Shown here one piece after another: positions 1-5,666 of a DNA stretch of 10,201 nt. This DNA comes from JBBQZL01 sp038207745. Its GTDB lineage: Bacteria; Actinomycetota; Thermoleophilia; Solirubrobacterales; 70-9. The stretch covers positions 1 to 10,201 of the forward strand of contig JBBQZL010000092.1 in assembly GCA_038207745.1 (NCBI GenBank), read 5' to 3'. Under the pieces are notes generated by a model, which had not been told where the DNA came from, did no database searches, and saw only the letters and a list, made by a program, of their open reading frames with translations. The first letter of the stretch is position 1. Every line of letters starts with the position of its first letter. Made by a program: the position numbers and the translations under genes.

Positions 1-2234
1 AGTTGACTGCGGCCGGCCTGCCGGTGCCTCCGGGTTTCGTGGTCGGTGCGCCCGCCTATGCCGCCTACTGCGACGACACCGGCCTGCGGGCGAAGATCGA
101 GCAGCGGCTCGAGTCGCTCGACGTCGAGGACACCATGGCCCTTGACGCCGCGGCCACAGACATCCGCACGATGATCGAGGCCGAACCGATCCCTGAGTGG
201 CTGGCTGCCCAGATCTCGGCGGCGTACAAGGAGCTGTGCGGCAAGGACGGCGACGTCTCTGTCGCGGTCCGTTCGTCGGCGACTGCCGAGGACACCGAGT
301 CCGCCTCGTTTGCCGGCATGAACGAGACGCTGCTCAACGTCTCCGGCGCGGACGGGGTGCTCGACGCGGTCCGGCGCTGCTGGTCCTCCCTGTTCGGCGC
401 CCGCACCGTCTTCTACCGCGTCAAGCGGGGCTTCAGCCAGGCCGATATGGACATCGCGGTGGTGGTCCAGCGCCAGATCCAATCGACCCGTGCGGGCGTC
501 ATGTTCACGATCGATCCCGCCTCAGGCGCGTTGGATCACCTGATCATCGAGGGTGCCTTCGGCCTCGGCGAGTCGGTTGTTTCCGGTTCGGTGACTCCGG
601 ACCGATACGTGGTCGGGAAGGACAAGCTGACGATCACGGCGCGCGAGGTCCACAAGAAGGAGCTGGCAATCGATTCGGCCCCCGACGGCGGCATCGTCAC
701 CCGTGAGCTCGACGAGGACGAGTCCGTGCAGCCGGTGCTGAGCGACGACGAGGTGCGGGAGGTGGCCAAGCTCGGCGTGCGGATCGAGTCTCATTACGGC
801 TCTCCGCAGGACACCGAGTGGGCATATGACCCGACGGGCGAGGTCTGGATGCTCCAGTCGCGCCCGGTCACCGCTTCGGGTGGCGCGAGCGCTGACGCCG
901 GGGGTCAGGAACCCGCCGACGAGGGTGCAATCCTGATCCGCGGGCTGGGAGCGGCACCGGGCGCTGCCGATGGCCCGGTAAGGGTCGTCGCAACACTCGA
1001 TGAGGCGTCGAAATTCTCCGAAGGCGAGATTCTGGTCACCCACCTGACCAAGCCTGACTGGGTGCCGTTGATGCGCAAGGCCGCGGCGATCGTCACCGAC
1101 TCCGGTGGGATGACCTGCCACGCGGCAATCGTCTCGCGAGAGCTGGGCATCCCCTGCGTGGTCGGCACCTCCGAGGCGACGACGGTTCTTCGCGACGGCG
1201 AGGTCGTAACCGTCAACGCGACCCGCGGCGTCGTCACCGAGGGAGCCTCGGCGCCGGACCCGGCGATTGCCGCCGCCGCAGCGGCCGCAGGCACCGGTGG
1301 ATCGGCCGGACTCGTCACCGGCACAAAGCTGCTCCTCAACCTCTCCGAACCCTCGCAGCTCGAGCGAGTCGCCAACCTCGATGTCGATGGAGTCGGGCTG
1401 CTCCGGGCCGAGCTGATGGTCGTGGAGGCGCTTGACGGGGTTCACCCCAGGGAGTTGCTCGAGCGGGGTGAGAGCGAGAAGTTCGTTGATCGTATGGCTG
1501 AGTCGCTGACCGCCTTTGCAGACGCATTCAGCCCGCGGCCGATCACCTACCGGACGATCGACTTCCGCACCAACGAGTTCCACGATCTCGAGGGTGGCGA
1601 GAAGTTCGAGCCCGAAGAGGCCAACCCGATGATCGGCTACCGCGGTGCTCTGCGCTATATGCGGGAGCCCGATCTGTTCCGGCTCGAGCTCGATGCGATC
1701 GCCCGCGTCTGGGATACCGGACACACCAATTTCCACGTCATGCTCCCCTTCGTGCGAACGCCGCGAGAGGTGGTCGCATGCATAAGCGAGATGGAGGCGA
1801 CGGGACTTCTCTCCCGGCCCGGCTTCGAGCTCTGGATCATGGCGGAGGTGCCTTCGGTGTTGTTTCACCTCGGTCACTACGCTGATCTCGGCGTCTCCGG
1901 CATCTCGATCGGCTCAAATGACCTGACCCAGCTCGTCCTCGGCGCCGACCGCGACGGCGAGCTCGTGGCCGAGGTCTTCGATGAGCGCGACACAGCCGTC
2001 ACGGACTACATCACCGAGCTGATCGGCCGGGCAGGCAGCCTCGGCCTCCAGACCTCGATCTGCGGGCAGGCGCCCTCGGTGCATCCCGAGTACGCGGACA
2101 TCCTCGTACGCGCCGGTATCGACGCGATCTCGGTCAACATCGACGCGGTCGACAGAGCCCGCCGCCTGGTCGCGGCTGCCGAACAACGCCTGCTGCTCAG
2201 CGAGGCACGCAACCACAGGGGAGAAACGGCTTGA
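1..2234 (+). CDS. ppsA: Phosphoenolpyruvate synthase (5'-truncated by window edge)
   Basis: Converts pyruvate, ATP and water to PEP, AMP and phosphate in the cytoplasm (gluconeogenic or anaplerotic PEP supply). Counting residues from the codon at position 3: the ATP-binding PPDK_N domain spans about 1-290, with AVRSSATAEDTESASFAG near 88-105 (R90), GVMFTIDPASG near 165-175 and TEWA...QSRPVT at 271-290. The swivelling phosphohistidine domain has GGMTCHAAIVSREL with catalytic H373. An Ala-rich linker near 420-433 leads to the PEP/pyruvate TIM barrel: RTIDFRTNEF, NPMIGYRG, AEVPS, GSNDLTQ at 637-643 and ICGQAPS with catalytic C687. All hallmark residues are intact. The TTG at position 3 is unlikely to be the start: the family has a GGKGA-type segment just before GLPVPPGF, so 20-odd residues lie outside the window. 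About 743 of the usual roughly 790 residues are present. It ends in a TTGA overlap with the dehydrogenase gene. Pyruvate phosphate dikinase is less likely given the domain spacing and motifs. Confidence 0.95.
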   Translation, partial: LTAAGLPVPPGFVVGAPAYAAYCDDTGLRAKIEQRLESLDVEDTMALDAAATDIRTMIEAEPIPEWLAAQISAAYKELCGKDGDVSVAVRSSATAEDTESASFAGMNETLLNVSGADGVLDAVRRCWSSLFGARTVFYRVKRGFSQADMDIAVVVQRQIQSTRAGVMFTIDPASGALDHLIIEGAFGLGESVVSGSVTPDRYVVGKDKLTITAREVHKKELAIDSAPDGGIVTRELDEDESVQPVLSDDEVREVAKLGVRIESHYGSPQDTEWAYDPTGEVWMLQSRPVTASGGASADAGGQEPADEGAILIRGLGAAPGAADGPVRVVATLDEASKFSEGEILVTHLTKPDWVPLMRKAAAIVTDSGGMTCHAAIVSRELGIPCVVGTSEATTVLRDGEVVTVNATRGVVTEGASAPDPAIAAAAAAAGTGGSAGLVTGTKLLLNLSEPSQLERVANLDVDGVGLLRAELMVVEALDGVHPRELLERGESEKFVDRMAESLTAFADAFSPRPITYRTIDFRTNEFHDLEGGEKFEPEEANPMIGYRGALRYMREPDLFRLELDAIARVWDTGHTNFHVMLPFVRTPREVVACISEMEATGLLSRPGFELWIMAEVPSVLFHLGHYADLGVSGISIGSNDLTQLVLGADRDGELVAEVFDERDTAVTDYITELIGRAGSLGLQTSICGQAPSVHPEYADILVRAGIDAISVNIDAVDRARRLVAAAEQRLLLSEARNHRGETA
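2217..2223 (+). promoter_or_regulatory. Ribosome binding site of the alcohol dehydrogenase
   Basis: AGGGGAG lies inside the last codons of the PEP synthase gene, 7 nt before the TTG at 2231. Spacing and sequence are good, so it supports TTG as the true start and translational coupling of the two genes through the 4-nt overlap. Confidence 0.7.
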
Positions 2235-3271
2235 AGGCCTATCGGCTGACCGAGTGGGAAAAGGCCCCCGAGATGTGCGAGGTACCCGTTCCGGAGCCTG
2301 GGCCCGGCGAGGTGCTGCTCAAGGTCGGCGGGGCGGGAGCCTGCCACTCGGATCTCCACCTCATGGAGTGGCCGGAGGGGACCCTCGATTTCGAGGTTCC
2401 ATTCACCCTCGGGCATGAGAACGCCGGCTGGGTCGAGGCGCTCGGTGCCGGAGTCAAGGGCCTGAAACACGGCGAGGCAGTTGCCGTCTACGGTCCATGG
2501 GGCTGTGGGAGGTGTCGCTCATGCCGTCTCTCGTCGGAGAACTACTGCGAGCACCAGGCGGAGATCGGCGCCTTCGGCGGTGGCCTGGGTCTCGACGGTG
2601 GAATGGCTGAGTACATGCTTGTCCCCGACCCCCGTCTCCTGCATCCGCTCGGCGATCTCGACCCCCGCGACGCGGCGCCACTTTCCGACGCGGCCCTGAC
2701 CCCCTACCACGCGATCAAGCGCTCGCTCGATCTGCTGGTTCCGGACTCCACCGCGGTTGTGATCGGAGTCGGTGGTCTCGGGCACATGGCGGTCCAGATC
2801 CTGCGCGCCTTGACCCCTGCGCACGTGATTGCCGTCGACAAGTCTGCGGACAAGCTCGAGCTGGCGCGCGACGTGGGCGCCGACGAGGCATTCGAACCGG
2901 GCGAGGAGGCGGTTGGAGAGATTCGCGAACTGACCCACGGCCGCGGGGCCGAGCTCGTGATCGACATGGTCGGCTCAGACGAGACCATGGCTCTTGCCTC
3001 TCAGCTCGTTGGGCTGAAGAGTCACCTGACCGTGGTCGGGCTCGCCGGAGGCCACGTGGAGTTCGGCTTCGGCTCACTGCCCTTCGAGTGTCAGCTCGCA
3101 ATCCCCTATTGGGGCAGTGCGGTCGAGTTGATCGAGGTCCTCGATCTTGCGCGTGAGGGCAAGATCAACGCCCATGTGGAGCACTTCGCGCTCGACAGGG
3201 TCGAGGATGCCTACGAGAAGATGCGCAATGGCGCCCTCGACGGGCGCGCCGTGATCTGTCCCCACGGCTGA
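2231..3271 (+). CDS. Zinc-dependent NAD(H) secondary alcohol dehydrogenase, ADH-A-like
   Basis: A 346-residue medium-chain dehydrogenase/reductase expected to interconvert alcohols (probably secondary) and ketones or aldehydes with NAD(H). The catalytic zinc ligands are C38 (CHSD), H62 with E63 (GHEN) and D153 (PLSDA). The structural zinc site is C92, C95, C98 and C106, in GCGRCRSC...ENYC. The Rossmann motif GVGGLG is at 179-184, and D203 at the end of the next strand favours NAD over NADP. Length, zinc-ligand positions and stretches such as VYGPWGCG, LTPYHAI, STAVVIGVGGLGH and PYWG match, from memory, Rhodococcus ruber ADH-A. The TTG start overlaps the PEP synthase stop and has a good ribosome binding site, so the two genes form an operon. 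Linkage to PEP synthase and a DevRS-like pair hints at NADH reoxidation under low oxygen; the true substrate cannot be read from sequence. Confidence 0.93.
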   Translation: MKAYRLTEWEKAPEMCEVPVPEPGPGEVLLKVGGAGACHSDLHLMEWPEGTLDFEVPFTLGHENAGWVEALGAGVKGLKHGEAVAVYGPWGCGRCRSCRLSSENYCEHQAEIGAFGGGLGLDGGMAEYMLVPDPRLLHPLGDLDPRDAAPLSDAALTPYHAIKRSLDLLVPDSTAVVIGVGGLGHMAVQILRALTPAHVIAVDKSADKLELARDVGADEAFEPGEEAVGEIRELTHGRGAELVIDMVGSDETMALASQLVGLKSHLTVVGLAGGHVEFGFGSLPFECQLAIPYWGSAVELIEVLDLAREGKINAHVEHFALDRVEDAYEKMRNGALDGRAVICPHG

Positions 3272-3294
3272 CCGGAGCTCGCTTCAGGAAACAG

Positions 3295-3313
3295 CCCAGG
3301 CGTCAGGCCCGGG
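3295..3313 (-). terminator. Possible weak terminator hairpin after treT
   Basis: In the 45-nt convergent gap, minus-strand RNA can form a 7-bp stem (CCCGGGC with GCCTGGG, one G-U pair) around a 5-nt CTGAC loop, starting a few bases after the treT stop. The following bases, CTGTTTCC, are only weakly U-rich. On the plus strand the G-U pair becomes an A-C mismatch, so the hairpin favours the minus-strand transcript. No better terminator is visible for the dehydrogenase. Confidence 0.35.
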
Positions 3314-3316
3314 AGA

Positions 3317-4756
3317 TCAGCCTGCCCGATCGCCGGTTGAATCCAGCGCCGCGAGAAGCTCGACGTAGCCCTTGAGCCGATAGATGCCCAGAAAGCTGTT
3401 CATCACGCGGCTTCGCGCGGCCTTCCCCATCTTGGCGGCGCGCACAGGATCGTCAAGCAGGTCCCGGATCGCACGCCCGAATGACTCCAGGTCACGTGGA
3501 TCGTCAATCAGCACACCGCTCTCGCCGTCAACGATCTGGTCCTGAATGCCGCCGAGACGGCTGGCGACCACGGGCCGCTCCTTCCACATCCCCTCGGAGA
3601 CGGTGAGGCCGAAGCCCTCGGCGAGGCTCTTTTGAATGATGACGTCGGCCCGGCGCTGGATCGCATTCACCATCGCGCCGTTCTCCTCGAGGTCGTCCAT
3701 CGGCAGGATCACGATATGGGCGCGGCTTCGCTTCGCGTCCGGAAGTTGCCTCCAGGCCGCGATCACATCGGCCAGGACGGCCGCCCCCTCCGGATCGTCG
3801 GAGACCGAGCCGTCGGAGGGCCCGACAAGTGCGAGATGTATGTCCGGATCATCGAGATACCGGGAAAAGCACTCGAGCACCCCGGGATGGTCCTTCAGCT
3901 CATCCCAGCGTGAGATCTGGGCAACCAGCTTCACTTCAGCCGGCAGCGGTGCCTCCTCGAAAAGCTCGGCGTGCCGTTCCACCCTTCCCGGAGTCCCGTC
4001 AGCCCGGGTGAACACCGGGACCACAGAAGTCTCCTTGTCCGCCAGGCCTATCGTCCAGAGGATCGCCTCCACCACGTCCGGGGACAGATCCTGGTTCTTC
4101 GACAGGAAGGGGTCGATGGAAGGCGCCATGACACGCGTCCGCGCCTGGTCCAGGCTGTCCCAGATGTACTCGGGTCGCGAGAACACGTAGGCGTCCGCCT
4201 CCTCGACATACGGGCTGAGGAATCGCCAGGCACGGCGGACAAGCTGATTGGGATGGTCGACCCCGATGTGGCATCGCCAGACGACCCTGGCCCCGGCTGC
4301 CGCCATCAATGGAACGAGCCCGGCTGTTTGCGGATCATGGAGAAAGATCACGTCATCGGTGCGGACCAGATCGCCGAGGCGATTGCCGCTCTCTGCCAGC
4401 GTCTCCTCGTAGAGGCGATGCTCGCTTTCGCCAAGTTCGCCGCCGTCCCCCGGATTGCCGTGGAGATTGTTGTGGATGCGCTTGGTGAGCTCGAAGAACT
4501 CGGGGATCTCGCGCAACACCACCCATCGGACATCGACACCCGCGCCACGCGCGTAGGGAAGCAGAGAGCGAAGAATCTCCGAGACGCCCCCGCCGCTCAA
4601 GGTCGAGTTGACGTGCCAGATCGCCCGGCCGGCGTAGATCCGCTTCGCCATGGCAGCAGCCTGGTCCATGCCTTCGAACCCGTCCCCGTCGACCAGCAAC
4701 TCCCTGTATGCCTCGAGGGACTGCGGGACAATATGTACAAACTCAGGTTCGGCCAC
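3317..4756 (-). CDS. treT: Trehalose glycosyltransferring synthase (TreT-like GT4)
   Basis: A 479-residue GT-B retaining glycosyltransferase. The family makes trehalose from NDP-glucose and free glucose in one step (reversible) in the cytoplasm. TreT-type motifs in order: WHVNSTLSGGGVSEI at 47-61, EFFELTKRIHNNLHG near 86-100, FLHDPQ at 138-143, WRCHIGVDHPN at 160-170, PSIDP at 212-216, ISRWDELK with R283 and K288, then EGFGLTVSEGMW at 380-391 carrying the GT4 EX7E glutamates E380 and E388, and GGIQDQIVDGESG near 402-414. Compared with archaeal TreT there is an extra segment of about 30 residues (about 240-272) before the second Rossmann half; I recall such a segment from other bacterial homologues. 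The start is GTG, with GGAGG 8 nt upstream. It follows the response regulator on the same strand after 57 nt, so it is probably co-transcribed with it. A related sugar acceptor cannot be excluded. Confidence 0.88.
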   Translation of the reverse strand: MAEPEFVHIVPQSLEAYRELLVDGDGFEGMDQAAAMAKRIYAGRAIWHVNSTLSGGGVSEILRSLLPYARGAGVDVRWVVLREIPEFFELTKRIHNNLHGNPGDGGELGESEHRLYEETLAESGNRLGDLVRTDDVIFLHDPQTAGLVPLMAAAGARVVWRCHIGVDHPNQLVRRAWRFLSPYVEEADAYVFSRPEYIWDSLDQARTRVMAPSIDPFLSKNQDLSPDVVEAILWTIGLADKETSVVPVFTRADGTPGRVERHAELFEEAPLPAEVKLVAQISRWDELKDHPGVLECFSRYLDDPDIHLALVGPSDGSVSDDPEGAAVLADVIAAWRQLPDAKRSRAHIVILPMDDLEENGAMVNAIQRRADVIIQKSLAEGFGLTVSEGMWKERPVVASRLGGIQDQIVDGESGVLIDDPRDLESFGRAIRDLLDDPVRAAKMGKAARSRVMNSFLGIYRLKGYVELLAALDSTGDRAG

Positions 4757-4764
4757 TCAACAAC

Positions 4765-4769
4765 CCTCC
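4765..4769 (-). promoter_or_regulatory. Ribosome binding site of treT
   Basis: Read on the minus strand this is GGAGG, followed by 8 nt and the GTG start at 4756-4754. It fixes the start of the trehalose synthase. The 57-nt gap between the two minus-strand genes shows no clear terminator or promoter. Confidence 0.75.
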
Positions 4770-4812
4770 AGACGGGACGCCATCGGCAGCAAGATCAGTT
4801 CCCCCCGCAAGC

Positions 4813-5478
4813 CTAGGGATCGACCATAATATCGCGCTCAAGCGCGTAGCGGACCAGTTCGGCGCGGGTGGAAAAACGCAGCTTCTGCTGAATGTGGGCC
4901 CGGTGACTCTCCACCGTGCGGATGCTGAGGTGTAGCTGATCGGCGATCTCGGCGTTGGTGTGGCCGAGCGCGATCAGGCGCAGCACCTCGCGCTCGCGAT
5001 CACTCAGGTCGTCGCTGCGCCCATTGTCCGGCTCGGCGACCATGCGGGCGCCGAGGGCCGGTTGCAGGTAGGTGTCGCCGGCTGCGGCACTCCGTACCGC
5101 CTGGACCAGTTCAGCGTCAGCGGCCTCCTTGAGCACGTATCCCCGGACTCCCGCCTGCAGTGCCTTGCGTGCGAAGGCGGGCTCGTTTTGCATCGTCAGG
5201 ATGACGATCTCGGTCTCCGGAGAGACCTTCTGGATGTCCGGAATCGCATCGAGGCTGGAGCGGCCCGGCATGCTGAGATCGAGGATCAGGACCGTCGGCT
5301 TGTGTCCGAGCACGTAACGAACGGCGGTATCCGCGTCGCCCGCCTCGGCAACGACCTCGAAGCCTGGCTCGATCTCCAACAGCATCCTCAGGGCGCTCCG
5401 CACGACCACGTGATCGTCAGCCAGGACGATGCTGATCGTCGAATCAGCTTCCTCGGCCGGGGGGTTGTCGGACGGCAT
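4813..5478 (-). CDS. NarL/LuxR-family response regulator (DevR/DosR-like)
   Basis: A DNA-binding transcription regulator, 221 residues from the chosen ATG. The receiver domain (about 15-130) has the acidic pair in LADDH (D21, D22), phosphoacceptor D67 in LILDLSMPG, T95 in ILTM and K117 in VLKEA. The C-terminal LuxR-type helix-turn-helix (about 157-221) has LSDREREVLRLIALGHTNAEIA, then the recognition helix in SIRTVESHRAHIQQKL. This is the NarL/DevR architecture, and the divergent HisKA_3 kinase next door is its likely partner. The start is uncertain: ATG at 5478 leaves a 14-residue leader as is usual in the family, while ATG at 5523 and TTG at 5550 are in frame upstream. None has a clear Shine-Dalgarno sequence. 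The TTG also falls inside a candidate -35 box. It is likely the first gene of a unit with treT. Confidence 0.92.
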   Translation of the reverse strand: MPSDNPPAEEADSTISIVLADDHVVVRSALRMLLEIEPGFEVVAEAGDADTAVRYVLGHKPTVLILDLSMPGRSSLDAIPDIQKVSPETEIVILTMQNEPAFARKALQAGVRGYVLKEAADAELVQAVRSAAAGDTYLQPALGARMVAEPDNGRSDDLSDREREVLRLIALGHTNAEIADQLHLSIRTVESHRAHIQQKLRFSTRAELVRYALERDIMVDP

Positions 5479-5521
5479 GGCAACGAGGTTACCCGCGCGC
5501 CCGGATTCATCCCCTGAATGC

Positions 5522-5550
5522 ATCCTGTAATCCAATCTGCAACCGGTCAA
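5522..5550 (-). promoter_or_regulatory. Tentative promoter of the response regulator
   Basis: Minus-strand TTGACC (5550-5545) is a good -35 match. The hexamer 17 nt downstream, CAGGAT (5527-5522), is a poor -10. If used, transcription would begin some 35-40 nt before the ATG at 5478. Only the -35 element is convincing. Confidence 0.22.
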
Positions 5551-5575
5551 CCCGTCATCCGTGTTTTCCCGTGGA

Positions 5576-5600
5576 GTTTTTCGCCCGAAACCCGAAAAAC
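5576..5600. promoter_or_regulatory. Candidate operator: 8-bp perfect inverted repeat between divergent genes
   Basis: Arms GTTTTTCG (5576-5583) and CGAAAAAC (5593-5600) are perfect inverted repeats around a 9-nt centre, CCCGAAACC. A smaller palindrome, TTTCG-CC-CGAAA, is nested at 5579-5590, and CCCGAA occurs twice as a direct repeat 7 nt apart (5584-5589 and 5591-5596). The stretch is AT-rich compared with its surroundings and lies between the response regulator and kinase starts. Its centre is about 48 nt before the predicted kinase transcription start, a usual activator position. The TTCGGG half-element read on the minus strand recalls one half of the mycobacterial DosR box, but the full DosR palindrome is not present. 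Confidence 0.5.
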
Positions 5601-5623
5601 AACATCAGTCCAGATGCCGCCAA

Positions 5624-5629
5624 TAGAAT
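5624..5629 (+). promoter_or_regulatory. Candidate -10 box of the sensor kinase
   Basis: TAGAAT fits the TANNNT -10 consensus and would place the start of transcription near 5636. No matching -35 is seen 17 nt upstream, as expected for an activator-dependent promoter with the inverted repeat just upstream. This favours a kinase start at ATG 5640 (nearly leaderless) or 5667. Confidence 0.35.
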
Positions 5630-5666
5630 GGGCCTGCCAATGACCTCCAATCCAGATCGGGCGTCG

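Noticed and set aside
3..5. TTG as the natural start of PEP synthase
   Set aside because: The protein would begin inside the conserved N-terminal segment just before GLPVPPGF, so the gene is better read as truncated by the window edge.
522..1877. 451-codon open frame on the minus strand opposite PEP synthase
   Set aside because: It lies entirely within a gene with intact catalytic motifs, and its product shows no domain and a biased composition typical of antisense frames in GC-rich DNA.
3971..4816. 281-codon plus-strand frame opposite treT
   Set aside because: It is antisense to a well-conserved glycosyltransferase, with no recognisable domain and no ribosome binding site.
4960..5517. 185-codon plus-strand frame opposite the response regulator
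   Set aside because: It is antisense to a clear receiver-HTH gene and has no motifs of its own.
5571..5573. GTG 5571 as the kinase start
   Set aside because: It has no ribosome binding site, the extra N-terminal residues are not conserved-looking, and it would turn the inverted repeat and the -10 box into coding sequence.
5576..5600. A true DosR box
   Set aside because: Only a TTCGGG-like half-element is present; the GGGAC/GTCCC palindromic core is absent.
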